The position numbers and the translations under genes are program-made. A stretch of 64,000 bases of DNA from Novosphingobium sp. KA1. Lineage in GTDB: Bacteria > Pseudomonadota > Alphaproteobacteria > Sphingomonadales > Sphingomonadaceae. The stretch's first letter is position 1; each line of letters starts with the position of its first letter. Below the pieces are notes generated by a model. The model did no database searches. It had not been told where the DNA came from and saw only the letters and a list, made by a program, of their open reading frames with translations. Positions 16,671 through 25,035 of this stretch are shown one piece after another. The stretch spans positions 1,055,501 through 1,119,500 of the forward strand of contig NZ_CP021247.1 in assembly GCF_017309955.1 (NCBI RefSeq), given 5' to 3'.

Positions 16671-17231
16671 TCAGCCGCGCAAGTCCTCGAGGCAGCGGGT
16701 GAACCAATCGGCGACTTGTCGGCGTTCGTTCTCGCCGAAGCCGGTCAGCGGCAAGTGCCTGAGGAAAAACACGAAGCCGATCGAGAGGATCGAGATCTGC
16801 AGCGCCTTGACCGCGCCGCTGTCGCCGCCGATCGCCTCGGCGAGCGGTGCGATGCAGCGGCGGGCAAAGACGCGGGCGGCGATCTCGGCGGCTTCCGGCG
16901 CGCCCGAGGCCATGGCAATCATCAGCATCGGCTGGACCGATTCCGCCCGCCCCAGCAGTTCCCCGGTCACATGGCGGGCAAAGTCTTCGGGCGCAACCGC
17001 GAGCAGCGGGTCCACCGTCATGGCCTGGTCCAGCGCCGCCTCGAACAGGCCGGCCTTCGATCCGAAGTAGCGCAGGAGCAGCGGCGAACTGATGCCGGCG
17101 CGCGCGGCGATCTCGCGGATGCCGCTATGCGAATAGCCCCTGGTCGAAAACAGCTGCTTGGCGGCATCGAGAATGCGCGCACGGGTGGCTTGGGCATTTC
17201 TGGCGCCGCTGGGGGGAGGGGGTGCTTCCAT
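16671..17231 (-). CDS. TetR-family transcriptional regulator
   Basis: The 186-residue protein has a TetR DNA-binding domain (about residues 12-60: ARILDAAKQLFSTRGYSHSGIREIAARAGISSPLLLRYFGSKAGLFEAAL) and an all-helical ligand domain. I chose the ATG at 17231 because upstream residues of the same frame (from 17327) lie in the divergent promoter region. It is divergent from an alpha/beta hydrolase, with a dyad GTTACC-AGTC-GATAAC between them. Repression of that hydrolase is the simple model. Confidence 0.9.
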   Translation of the reverse strand: MEAPPPPSGARNAQATRARILDAAKQLFSTRGYSHSGIREIAARAGISSPLLLRYFGSKAGLFEAALDQAMTVDPLLAVAPEDFARHVTGELLGRAESVQPMLMIAMASGAPEAAEIAARVFARRCIAPLAEAIGGDSGAVKALQISILSIGFVFFLRHLPLTGFGENERRQVADWFTRCLEDLRG

Positions 17232-17279
17232 CGCCGGGAGGCTATCGCCCGGATTGACAGAAGGGCAAGGGCGCCTGAA

Positions 17280-17295
17280 GTTACCAGTCGATAAC
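17280..17295. promoter_or_regulatory. Candidate TetR operator
   Basis: The sequence GTTACC-AGTC-GATAAC is a 16-bp dyad with one mismatch between the arms. It lies between the divergent TetR and hydrolase genes, 23 bp before the hydrolase ATG. Size and symmetry fit a TetR dimer site. A TTGACA box lies upstream at 17254. Confidence 0.5.
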
Positions 17296-17317
17296 ATAGG
17301 GCGGGGAGAGGACGAAA

Positions 17318-18040
17318 ATGGCGACATTTGTACTCGTGCACGGCGGCGGTCATGGCGGCTGGTGCTACAAGCGGGTGGCGCAGGGTCTCAGGGCGCTCGG
17401 GCATGAGGTCCATGCGCCCTCGCTCAGCGGCCTTGGCGATCGCAAGCATCTGCTGGGCCCGGCGATCGATCTCGACACCCATATCGACGATATTGCCCAG
17501 CTGCTGGAATACGAGGACCTGCGCGAGGTGATCCTGGTCGGCCACAGCTATGGCGGCATGGTCATCACCGGGGCGGCGGATCGCCAGCCGGGCCGGGTGG
17601 GGCACCGGGTCTATCTCGACGCGGCCTATCCGTGCGACGGCGAATCGCTGCACGACCATGCCTTCGTGATGATCGATCAGGCCCGCCAGACGATGCGGCA
17701 AGTGGACGGCGTCGAGGTGGTGCTCGAACCGGCACCGGGGTTTGCCGCCTTTTTCGGCGTGATCGATCCGGTTCTGGGGGCCTGGACCGATGCGCGGCTG
17801 ACCCGGCAGCCGTGGAAATGCTTTGCGCAGAAGATCGTCTTCACCAACGAATCGGCCATGCGGGCGATTCCGGAGAGCCATCTCATCTGCACATCAACCA
17901 TTCCCACCCGGGACATGTCCTTAATCACCGAGCGCTCGCAAGGGCGGGTATGGGATATCGACACGGGGCACGATCTTATGCTGACCGAGCCGGAATGGGT
18001 CTGCGAAAAACTCGATGCGATCGCCAGGCTGGAAAATTAA
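17318..18040 (+). CDS. Alpha/beta-fold hydrolase
   Basis: The 240-residue cytosolic enzyme has VLVHGGGHGGWCYKRVA (oxyanion HG), the nucleophile elbow GHSYGG with Ser77, and a C-terminal DTGHDLMLTEP with His218. The layout is close to the small plant-type methylesterase / hydroxynitrile lyase-like group (LVHGGGHGGWCY). It probably cleaves an ester. It starts at ATG 17318 after GGGGAGAGGA and is divergent from TetR. Confidence 0.88.
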   Translation: MATFVLVHGGGHGGWCYKRVAQGLRALGHEVHAPSLSGLGDRKHLLGPAIDLDTHIDDIAQLLEYEDLREVILVGHSYGGMVITGAADRQPGRVGHRVYLDAAYPCDGESLHDHAFVMIDQARQTMRQVDGVEVVLEPAPGFAAFFGVIDPVLGAWTDARLTRQPWKCFAQKIVFTNESAMRAIPESHLICTSTIPTRDMSLITERSQGRVWDIDTGHDLMLTEPEWVCEKLDAIARLEN

Positions 18041-18220
18041 CTCGATAATGGAGGCGGTTGTCGTGGAAAGTGCGGCTGCAGAAGCGTGAATACCGGTTTC
18101 ACGATGAACGGAGAGGCTGTAGCAACCTGATACGGGGTGAAAGCCCACGTTGTTTGTGCGGATTGACAGTCGGGCCCACTTGGGGACTTTGGCGCATCCG
18201 CATGGACCGGGTTAGCAACG

Positions 18221-18670
18221 ATGGCGAGTTCCGTGATCGAACGAGTTTCCGAAACCGACGTATGGACCGCGCGCCTGCGCGACTTTCTCCACGACTGCGC
18301 GGGCAGCGCCCCGGCGGAGGAGCACGATCGCATTCGCGAGGCGGTGCTGCTGCTGCATGATCCCGACGGGCTGGTCGGCCATGCCTTCGAACCGGCGGCG
18401 ATCGCCGCGATGCTGGCCTGCGGGGCGGGGGAAAGCGCGGTGCTGGCGATCCTGGGGCCGGACCTCAATTGCATGATCTCGCGCGGGAGCGCCGGTTCGT
18501 GCCTGGCCACGCTGGTGCTGGCGGATGGTTCGGAGGAAGTGATCTGCGAAGGCTCCACGCTCGCGCTGGCGCTGCTGGCGGCCTATGTCTCGATGCTGCT
18601 GGCCGGTGCCGAGCGGGAGGATGAGGCCGTCAGCACGTTAACGATGCCCGCGGGCGTCCGGTTGCACTGA
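18221..18670 (+). CDS. Hypothetical protein
   Basis: The 149-residue soluble protein has a helical first half with EEHDRIREAVLLLHDPDGLVGHAFEPAAIAAMLACG and a second half with LNCMISRGSAGSCLATLVLADGSEEVICEGSTLALALLAAYVSMLLAG. Composition and codon use match the chromosome, so it is probably a native sphingomonad gene. I do not recognise a family. The 180-nt region before it is unusually long and may be a structured leader. Confidence 0.6.
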   Translation: MASSVIERVSETDVWTARLRDFLHDCAGSAPAEEHDRIREAVLLLHDPDGLVGHAFEPAAIAAMLACGAGESAVLAILGPDLNCMISRGSAGSCLATLVLADGSEEVICEGSTLALALLAAYVSMLLAGAEREDEAVSTLTMPAGVRLH

Positions 18671-19203
18671 CGCAGCCGACCTGCTCTGGCACCCACTCTG
18701 GCCAGCCCGGCGTCGGCTGGCGCGGGCTATCGAGTGCATGATGCGATGGGTGAACGGGACGGCGCATCCGGGGGGTCGCACGAAGACCGGATGCGCCGCC
18801 AGTCGGGGTCATGGGGTCTCGCGGCGGTTCCGGCCCGGAGGGTGTCAAGGCCTGCCGCCTCGCCCCGGGCGGAAACCGCGGGTGCGAGACCGGTGCCGGC
18901 GGAGTAATCAGGTGGCGTGCCGGCCTTCGGTTATCTAACGCAGCACTCGCTAAACCTTCGTGGGCGGCATGCTAAGGTCTATTCCGGGGCGGATTTCCAA
19001 GGCGAGACAGGGGCCCTCGACACTGATGCCATCGGACTCGCGCACGCAGGCGACGTCTTTGCGCCCATCGAAGTCGCTGAGCGCCTGATTTCACGCGACA
19101 GGTAGCCGACCGTCCGGTTTTCCTCGCCGCCCAAGCTCCTCAGCAGCCCTGATGGGTGGTAAACTGACGTTGCAAGCGAAAGCGCCTACCGTAAATAGCG
19201 TCT
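18671..19203. other. 533-bp stretch without a supported gene
   Basis: One open frame (18917-19105, 62 codons) has a plausible C-terminal half (GALDTDAIGLAHAGDVFAPIEVAERL) but no ribosome site and no known family, so I do not call it. The rest shows no coding pattern. This is the left edge of the second accessory patch. Confidence 0.5.
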
Positions 19204-19494
19204 ATGATTTGGAACATCATAGACCGGCGTGAACGCCCATATCGTTGGCGAGAAGTGAACGCCATCGTGGAAGCAGTTGAACATGACAACAGTTGCGATG
19301 ATGCGGACCAGGCCCCAGAAAGCCATCCTGCAATAACGGTCGATTACGCAAGCCTCGAAGCAGTCTCGGTCAACGAAGCCGTGATTTGGGCAACTGATCA
19401 GCCCTGTGCCGTAACCCTTTATCTGTATGACGTGGGGCGCGGCTTTTCAGACGAGGAACACTTCCATGTCGTTGAGAACCGCTTTCCGGAATAA
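19204..19494 (+). CDS. Small hypothetical protein
   Basis: The 96-residue protein begins MIWNIIDRRERPYRWREVN and ends with a compact mixed segment (ASLEAVSVNEAVIWATDQPCAVTLYLYDVGRGFSDEEHFHVVENRF). It reads like a real folded small protein, and its lower GC marks it as accessory. I have no family or function. It is single in its operon, and the 20-nt motif (19523-19542) follows its stop by 28 nt. Confidence 0.6.
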   Translation: MIWNIIDRRERPYRWREVNAIVEAVEHDNSCDDADQAPESHPAITVDYASLEAVSVNEAVIWATDQPCAVTLYLYDVGRGFSDEEHFHVVENRFPE

Positions 19495-19522
19495 CCTCGA
19501 CGGGGCGTGTGCGACTGGTCGG

Positions 19523-19542
19523 CTGCGCGCCCTAGTCGGTCG
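19523..19542 (+). repeat. 20-nt accessory-patch motif, copy 3
   Basis: CTGCGCGCCCTAGTCGGTCG differs at one base from the minus-strand sequence at 7441-7460 and shares the core of 9829-9844. It lies just downstream of the small hypothetical gene, in the same orientation. Confidence 0.6.
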
Positions 19543-19619
19543 CTCAGCACCCGAAGCCACGCTCCCCAAACCGGCCATGCCGGAAAACACCTGATTTTCG
19601 GCATAAAGCTCGAAACCAT

Positions 19620-20036
19620 TCAAACCGGCAGACTGCTCACCTGTTTGCGGAACCAAGGCACTGCAATCTCATCAACAAACAAAAGAAGTTCTTCCAAGCA
19701 TCGCTCGTAGGTGCTCCAGGTCTGTGCATTGAAGCGATGGTGATACGCATACCCATTTGGTCGTCGAGTATGGTCACTGATTAAGCTCACCGGACCTATG
19801 GACGCGTCATCTGGTGCGCTTAAGCCGAGCATTATACGGAGGTCGACTGATGGCGTTCGCGGCTTACCGTATGATGATCCGTTTCTGTGGAAATAGATGG
19901 TTTCAGCGTATTTTCCGTGCTGCCTTAGCCAAAGGCACTTTTTCGTTTGAGTGAAGCCATAGGCGGCAATCTGCTGCGAGAAATCAGCGCAAACGCGCTC
20001 CATGCCCTTAGAAATTATGATCGTGTTACTATCCAT
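19620..20036 (-). CDS. Hypothetical protein, DUF4304-like
   Basis: The 138-residue protein (MERVCADFSQQIAAYGFTQTKKCLWLRQHGKYAETIYFHRNG ... PSVDLRIMLGLS ... ELLLFVDEIAVPWFRKQV) has the order seen in DUF4304 proteins: an N-terminal helix, a GF-x-(K)-x-W strand, a middle strand pair, and a C-terminal PWF. The match is from memory and moderate. Function is unknown; such proteins are often near toxin/immunity or mobile genes, but none is visible here. An in-frame ATG at residue 12 could also be the start. Confidence 0.55.
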   Translation of the reverse strand: MDSNTIIISKGMERVCADFSQQIAAYGFTQTKKCLWLRQHGKYAETIYFHRNGSSYGKPRTPSVDLRIMLGLSAPDDASIGPVSLISDHTRRPNGYAYHHRFNAQTWSTYERCLEELLLFVDEIAVPWFRKQVSSLPV

Positions 20037-20710
20037 CGCAGGGCAGCATAGCAGCTACTCCAAGGCCTACAATCGAGATCATAGCCGCTGGGTTTTCGGC
20101 GGCTCTGAGGTGAACCCGACCATCAGTTTTGCCCTGTCGAAAAACACATGTTTTCCGTACAGGAGGCACGCAATTCCGCCAGAACACGTCTCGCCCGCCG
20201 CTTCTTGGCATTCGCGTGGAGGCGATTGTATGGAAAACCTCGTCGGATTGAAAATGCGTCGGAACCCCTGTTCAAAGATGTTTTCCGACATGCCCAATCG
20301 GCAGCTATCTCACTCGCGCCTCTCCGAACGCGACATTCCGCTACCGGCCCTCTGTTCACCAGCTTCACACCCAGTCCTGACGCCGTGTTTGGCCACAACG
20401 CCGCCAAGTTGTGGGAGCGCGAGGGCGATGGCCCTCGCATTTGCCCTTGTTCTTCCTTCAAAACGCAAAGCGTTTTCCTACATCGCCGCGCCCTGCCATG
20501 ATCCCGCGCGAGACGATCTTTGACATGGTGGGAAAAGCGGGCGCGGCGCTTCACAAAGTGACACGCACCGGCGGAAAGTGTCGCCTTGCGCGGTCGCAAG
20601 GTGACACTTTTCGCGCATAAGGTGACGGTTCAACCCGCAAGGTGACACGTTTCACGGCCTGGAGGCGGTTTTTTCCTCTGGACCGTGTCAACAGTGTCAA
20701 CCGGGCCGGA
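20037..20710. other. 674-bp non-coding stretch with hairpins and repeats
   Basis: Several open frames overlap here on both strands, but none looks like a protein. A hairpin GCGAGGGC-GATG-GCCCTCGC (20419-20438) resembles a terminator stem. The right part (20556-20702) holds the GGTGAC repeat array annotated separately. Confidence 0.55.
20556..20702. repeat. Iteron-like GGTGAC array with long hairpin
   Basis: AAGGTGAC occurs at 20598, 20619 and 20639, spaced 21 and 20 bp (two helical turns), in the context CGCAAGGTGACAC. Related units are AAGTGACACG (20556) and the pair GTGTCAACAGTGTCAACC (20685-20702). The first AAGGTGACACTTT is the right arm of a 16-bp inverted repeat (20575-20590 with 20595-20610, loop CGGT, one G-T mismatch). 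It lies 3' of the minus-strand MaoC gene. Function is unknown. Confidence 0.65.
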
Positions 20711-21163
20711 TCAGGCGTCTCGCTTCTTGAGGAGGACGGTGCGCAGCATCGACAGCGCGATCTCGCCGCGCTGGTTGGTCAGTTCGTGCTTGAACACGAC
20801 GATGCCCTGCGTGGGGCGCGACTTGCTCTCGCGCATTTCGACCACTTCGGAATGGCAGGTGAGCGTATCGCCGATGAAGGTGGGCTTGGGCGTCACCACC
20901 TTGTCGAAGCCGAGGTTGGCGACGAGCGTGCCCACCGTGGTGTCCGCGATGGACAGGCCGACGGCAAGGCTGAAGGTGAAAGTGGAATTGACGAGGATCT
21001 GGCCGAACTCGCTCTGCTTCGCAAATTCGGCGTCGAGATGGAGCGGCTGCATGTTGTGCGTCATCGCCGAGAACAGGAGGTTGTCGGTCTCGGTAACGGT
21101 GCGGCTGGGCTGGTGGGAGATGCGCTCGCCGAGGGTCCATTCGTCGAAAAACTTGCCGGGCAT
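20711..21163 (-). CDS. MaoC-family hydratase
   Basis: The 150-residue single hot-dog domain protein has the MaoC hydratase core (FFDEWTLGERISHQPSRTVTETDNLLFSAMTHNMQPLHLDAEFAKQSEFGQILVNS) including the N-x-x-P-L-H-x-D hydratase 2 motif. It should hydrate an enoyl-CoA. Its ATG (21163) shares a base with the TAA stop of the carboxylase subunit (TAATG), so the two are translationally coupled and very likely act on the same CoA ester. It is the last gene of the carboxylase operon. Confidence 0.88.
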   Translation of the reverse strand: MPGKFFDEWTLGERISHQPSRTVTETDNLLFSAMTHNMQPLHLDAEFAKQSEFGQILVNSTFTFSLAVGLSIADTTVGTLVANLGFDKVVTPKPTFIGDTLTCHSEVVEMRESKSRPTQGIVVFKHELTNQRGEIALSMLRTVLLKKRDA

Positions 21164-23004
21164 TATTCGCTCTCCTCGATCCGGGCGAGCAGGGTTTCGA
21201 CCTGCACTTGCGCTCCGGCAACGGCGTTGAGTTCGGCGACCGTGCCGTCAAACGGCGCGGTGAGCGTGTGCTCCATTTTCATCGCCTCGAGCGTGAGCAG
21301 CTTCTGGCCCTTGGTCACGGTCTGGCCTTGGACGACCTCGACGGCGATCACCTTGCCCGGCATCGGCGCCAGGATCGCGCCCGAGGCATCGGCGCTGCCA
21401 TGCACGCCGTCGCGGCGCCAGGGGGTGAGCAGCCAGGCCTGGCCCTGCTCGGTGACGAGCACGGCCGCCTCGGGCTCCTCGCTGCCTTCACCCGTCAGCG
21501 CGATCTCCACCTTCTCGCCGTCGAGCGAGAACCATGCTGACCGCACGGGCGCAGCATTGAGGCGGAAACCGGCGAGCGGGGTGACGGGCACGAGCGAGTT
21601 GGCGGCAGCCTCCAGCACTTCGTCCGAGGGCACGGGCGCCTCGGCCATCGCCTCGCCATCGCGGCCGATCAGGCCGGTGTCGACCTTGCCCGCGGCGAAG
21701 TCGGGATGCTGCAGGGCTTTCACGAGGAACGAGGCATTGGTGCGCACCGGCCAGACGGCGGTGTCCTCCAGCATCTCGCCCAGCGCCCCGCGCGCCTCGT
21801 CGCGGTCCTCGCCCCAGGCGATGACCTTGGCAATCATCGGGTCGTAGAACGGCGAGACTTCGGCGCCTTCGTAGACGCCGGTGTCGATGCGGCCGCCCTC
21901 GGCCTCGCCGAACTCGAGCAGTTCGAGCGTGCCGATGCTGGGCAGGAAGCCCTTGGCCGGGTCCTCGGCATAGAGGCGCGCCTCCATCGCCCAGCCATGG
22001 ATCTCGAGGTCCTGCTGCGCCTTGGGCAGCGGCTGGCCGCTGGCAACGAGCAATTGCCATTCGACGAGGTCGACCCCGGTGATCTCCTCGGTCACCGGAT
22101 GCTCGACCTGCAGGCGCGTGTTCATTTCCATGAACCAGATGCGGTCGGCCGAAAGCGGGCCCGAACCGTCGGCGATGAACTCGATGGTGCCGGCGCCGAC
22201 ATAGTCCACCGCCTTGGCCGCACGCACGGCGGCGGCGCAAAGCGCCTCGCGCGTCGCCGCATCCATGCCGGGGGCGGGGGCTTCCTCGATCACCTTCTGG
22301 TGGCGGCGCTGGAGCGAGCAGTCACGCTCGAACAAGTGGACGACGTTGCCGTGGCTGTCGCCGAAGACCTGCACTTCGATGTGGCGCGGGCTGGCGATGT
22401 ACTTCTCGATCAGCACATGGTCGTTGCCGAACGAGGACGCCGCCTCGCGCTTGCACGAGGCCAGCGCGTCGATGAAGGCATCCGGTGCCTCGACCAGCCG
22501 CATGCCCTTGCCGCCGCCGCCGGCCACCGCCTTGATCAGCACCGGATAGCCGATCTTCGCGGCCTCGTCGGCCAGGAAGGCAGGGGCCTGGTCAGCCCCC
22601 ATGTAGCCCGGCGTCACCGGCACCCCGGCTTCGGCCATGAGCTTCTTCGCCGCGTCCTTCAGGCCCATCGCAGTGATCGAGGACGGGTTCGGCCCGACCC
22701 AGACCAGCCCCGCGTCGATCACCGCCTGCGCGAACTCGGCATTCTCGGACAGGAAGCCGTAGCCGGGGTGGATCGCCTCGGCCCCGGTCGCCTTTGCCGC
22801 GGCAAGGATCTTCTCACCGACAAGATAGCTCTCGCGCGCCGGTGAAGGGCCGATATGCAGGGCCTCGTCCGCCTCGCGCACATGCAGCGCATCGGCGTCC
22901 GCATCGGAATAGACGGCAACAGTGCGGATACCCATCTGGCGGGCCGTGCGGATGACGCGGCAGGCAATCTCGCCGCGATTGGCGATGAGCAACGACTGGA
23001 TCAT
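21163..23004 (-). CDS. Acyl-CoA carboxylase, biotin carboxylase/biotin carrier subunit
   Basis: The 613-residue protein has biotin carboxylase domains (residues 1-445: IANRGEIACRVIRTARQMG, ATP loop AGGGGKGMR, FMEMNTRLQVEHPVTE) and a C-terminal biotin carrier domain with LEAMKMEHTL; Lys576 is the biotin site. This is the alpha subunit of a methylcrotonoyl/geranyl-CoA carboxylase-type enzyme, which fixes bicarbonate on an acyl-CoA. Start at ATG 23004 overlaps the stop of the DUF3088 gene (ATGA); the frame extending to 23385 is not needed. Acetyl/propionyl-CoA types are less likely because of the partner's sequence. Confidence 0.9.
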   Translation of the reverse strand: MIQSLLIANRGEIACRVIRTARQMGIRTVAVYSDADADALHVREADEALHIGPSPARESYLVGEKILAAAKATGAEAIHPGYGFLSENAEFAQAVIDAGLVWVGPNPSSITAMGLKDAAKKLMAEAGVPVTPGYMGADQAPAFLADEAAKIGYPVLIKAVAGGGGKGMRLVEAPDAFIDALASCKREAASSFGNDHVLIEKYIASPRHIEVQVFGDSHGNVVHLFERDCSLQRRHQKVIEEAPAPGMDAATREALCAAAVRAAKAVDYVGAGTIEFIADGSGPLSADRIWFMEMNTRLQVEHPVTEEITGVDLVEWQLLVASGQPLPKAQQDLEIHGWAMEARLYAEDPAKGFLPSIGTLELLEFGEAEGGRIDTGVYEGAEVSPFYDPMIAKVIAWGEDRDEARGALGEMLEDTAVWPVRTNASFLVKALQHPDFAAGKVDTGLIGRDGEAMAEAPVPSDEVLEAAANSLVPVTPLAGFRLNAAPVRSAWFSLDGEKVEIALTGEGSEEPEAAVLVTEQGQAWLLTPWRRDGVHGSADASGAILAPMPGKVIAVEVVQGQTVTKGQKLLTLEAMKMEHTLTAPFDGTVAELNAVAGAQVQVETLLARIEESE

Positions 23005-23318
23005 GGATGACGCTCCGGAAAGCCGTGGCGGGTATGCAGCGCCGCAAGGACGCCCTCGATGTCGCCCGCGAAACCGCCCTCGGCAAAGGCAAGCGCGGGG
23101 AGGTTCTGATTGGCCTCGCCCAGCATGGCGACCACCGCCGCGCGCGGGCGCGGCCAGCCGACACGGACAACCTCGATATTGCCCGCCCGCTCGGGGAACA
23201 GCGCCAGGAGGCCCTCGACCGTCACGCAATCCTTGCAATAGAATCGGCGCTCGCCGCCGAGAGCCGGATCGGCATAATCGAAATCGAGCACAAAAAGAGT
23301 ATCCTTGGCCATCGCCAT
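23001..23318 (-). CDS. DUF3088 protein between carboxylase subunits
   Basis: The 105-residue protein begins [20 protein letters not shown] and has RRFYCKDCVTVEGLLALFP, then VVRVGWPRPRAAVVAMLGEANQNLPALAFAEG. This matches DUF3088, a thioredoxin-fold-like family of unknown role, with a CxxC-like pair (YCKDC). Its ATG at 23318 shares a base with the upstream TGA, and its TGA overlaps the next ATG, so all three proteins are coupled. The location suggests a helper for the carboxylase, but no function is established. Confidence 0.8.
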   Translation of the reverse strand: MAMAKDTLFVLDFDYADPALGGERRFYCKDCVTVEGLLALFPERAGNIEVVRVGWPRPRAAVVAMLGEANQNLPALAFAEGGFAGDIEGVLAALHTRHGFPERHP

Positions 23319-24919
23319 CACATCCTGAACACGCCGAATTGCGGTTTCTCGGGGATCGGTGCCTCAAGGCAGGCCACCAGCGCAAGGCCCAGCACGTCGC
23401 GGGTCTGCGCCGGGTCGATCACGCCGTCATCCCACAGGCGCGCGGTGGCGTAATAGGGGTTGCCCTCATCCTCGTACTTCTGGCGGATCGGCGCCTTGAA
23501 CGCCTCCGCCTGCTCTGGCGACCACGTCGCGGCATCACGGTGGACAGTCGCCAGCACCGAAGCCGCCTGTTCGCCGCCCATCACCGAGATACGCGCATTG
23601 GGCCAGGTGAACAGGAAACGCGGATCGTAGGCACGCCCGCACATGCCATAGTTGCCCGCGCCGAACGAGCCGCCGATCAGCACGGTGATCTTCGGCACGG
23701 TGGCGGTGGCGACAGCCGTGACGAGCTTGGCCCCGTGCTTGGCGATGCCCTCCGCCTCGTACTTGCCGCCGACCATGAAGCCGGAAATGTTCTGGAGGAA
23801 CAGCAGCGGGATGCGGCGCTGGCAGGCCAATTCGATGAAGTGCGCGCCCTTCTGCGCGCTCTCCGAGAACAACACGCCGTTGTTGGCAAGGATCGCCACT
23901 GGTTGCCCGTGGATATGCGCGAAACCGCAGACAAGGGTAGTGCCGTAGAGCGCCTTGAACTCGTGGAACTCGCTGCCATCGACGATGCGGGCGATCACCT
24001 CATGCACATCATAAGGCGCACGCACATCCTCCGGCACGATGGCATAGAGTTCTTCCGGGTCGTACTTGGGCGGACGCGGCGCGCGCAGCGGTTGATCGTG
24101 ATGGTGCAGCGGGCCGAGATGGCTGACGATATCGCGCACGATGGTCAGCGCATGCTCGTCGTTATCGGCAAGGTGGTCGGTCACGCCCGACTTGCGGCTG
24201 TGGAGATCGCCGCCGCCAAGGTCTTCGGCCGAGATCACTTCGCCCGTCGCCGCCTGCACCAGCGGCGGCCCGGCGAGGAAGATCGTGCCCTGCTCCTTCA
24301 CGATCACGCTCTCGTCACTCATCGCCGGAACATAGGCGCCGCCGGCGGTGCAGCTTCCCATCACGCAGGCGACCTGCGGAATGCCCCTCGCGGACATCTG
24401 CGCCTGGTTGAAGAAGATGCGGCCGAAGTGGTCGCGATCGGGAAACACCTCGGCCTGATGCGGCAGATTGGCGCCGCCACTGTCGACAAGGTAGATGCAC
24501 GGCAGGTTGTTTTCCTGCGCGATTTCCTGCGCGCGGACGTGCTTCTTCACGGTGATCGGGTAATAGGTGCCGCCTTTCACGGTGGCATCGTTGCAGACGA
24601 TCATGCACTGACGACCGGAAACCGTGCCGATGGCGGTAATCAGCCCGGCGCCGGGAATGTCGTCCTCATAGAGTCCTTCCGCGGCAAGCTGCCCCAGTTC
24701 CAGCAATGGCGAGCCGGGATCGAGCAGCCGCTCCACGCGTTCCCGCGGCAGCAGCTTGCCGCGCGCGACATGGCGTTCGCGCGATTTCTCGTTCCCGCCG
24801 AGCGCCGCCTTGGCGACTTTCCCGCGCAGTTCGGCCACCAGCGCGCGGTTATGGCGATCACGCGCCAGCGCTTCGGGGCTGTCGAGATTCAGGCTGGTCT
24901 GGAGCACTGGTGCGCTCAT
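23318..24919 (-). CDS. Acyl-CoA carboxylase, carboxyltransferase subunit
   Basis: The 533-residue protein has the two-crotonase-fold carboxyltransferase: N-half with [73 protein letters not shown]-half with [25 protein letters not shown] and [17 protein letters not shown]. This form is that of 3-methylcrotonyl- and geranyl-CoA carboxylases. The ATG at 24919 follows GGAGAAGGAAG. It heads the minus-strand operon (carboxyltransferase, DUF3088, biotin subunit, MaoC) and is divergent from LysR. No isovaleryl-CoA dehydrogenase or HMG-CoA lyase is nearby, which weighs against plain leucine catabolism. Confidence 0.9.
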   Translation of the reverse strand: MSAPVLQTSLNLDSPEALARDRHNRALVAELRGKVAKAALGGNEKSRERHVARGKLLPRERVERLLDPGSPLLELGQLAAEGLYEDDIPGAGLITAIGTVSGRQCMIVCNDATVKGGTYYPITVKKHVRAQEIAQENNLPCIYLVDSGGANLPHQAEVFPDRDHFGRIFFNQAQMSARGIPQVACVMGSCTAGGAYVPAMSDESVIVKEQGTIFLAGPPLVQAATGEVISAEDLGGGDLHSRKSGVTDHLADNDEHALTIVRDIVSHLGPLHHHDQPLRAPRPPKYDPEELYAIVPEDVRAPYDVHEVIARIVDGSEFHEFKALYGTTLVCGFAHIHGQPVAILANNGVLFSESAQKGAHFIELACQRRIPLLFLQNISGFMVGGKYEAEGIAKHGAKLVTAVATATVPKITVLIGGSFGAGNYGMCGRAYDPRFLFTWPNARISVMGGEQAASVLATVHRDAATWSPEQAEAFKAPIRQKYEDEGNPYYATARLWDDGVIDPAQTRDVLGLALVACLEAPIPEKPQFGVFRM

Positions 24920-25002
24920 GCTTCCTTCTCCGGTCGGGCCGCTCAGGCCGCTTCCCACGTTCGAGTGATGTGCCCCACTTATGTAGACAAGCCGAAAGGT
25001 CA

Positions 25003-25023
25003 GCGGAAATTGAAAGTTTCCGC
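25003..25023. promoter_or_regulatory. Candidate LysR binding site
   Basis: A perfect dyad GCGGAAA-TTGAAAG-TTTCCGC lies between the LysR gene and the carboxylase operon. LysR sites are typically interrupted dyads of about this size in the divergent promoter region. It is 13 bp before the LysR ATG. Confidence 0.5.
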
Positions 25024-25035
25024 CCTTCGTAATAG

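Noticed and set aside
18110..18165. TPP-riboswitch-like words (AACCTGATACGGG, GGGGTGAAAGCCC)
   Set aside because: The obligatory thiamin-riboswitch elements (GGGGUGCC and CUGAGA blocks in the right order) are missing, and the downstream gene is not a thiamin gene.
18917..19105. 62-codon frame ending ...DVFAPIEVAERLISRDR
   Set aside because: No ribosome site, no known family and a poor first half; left uncalled although the second half looks protein-like.
20123..20599. 158-codon minus-strand frame and overlapping plus-strand frames
   Set aside because: Composition is Arg/Ser/Cys-rich on both strands and it covers hairpins and repeats; no domain seen.
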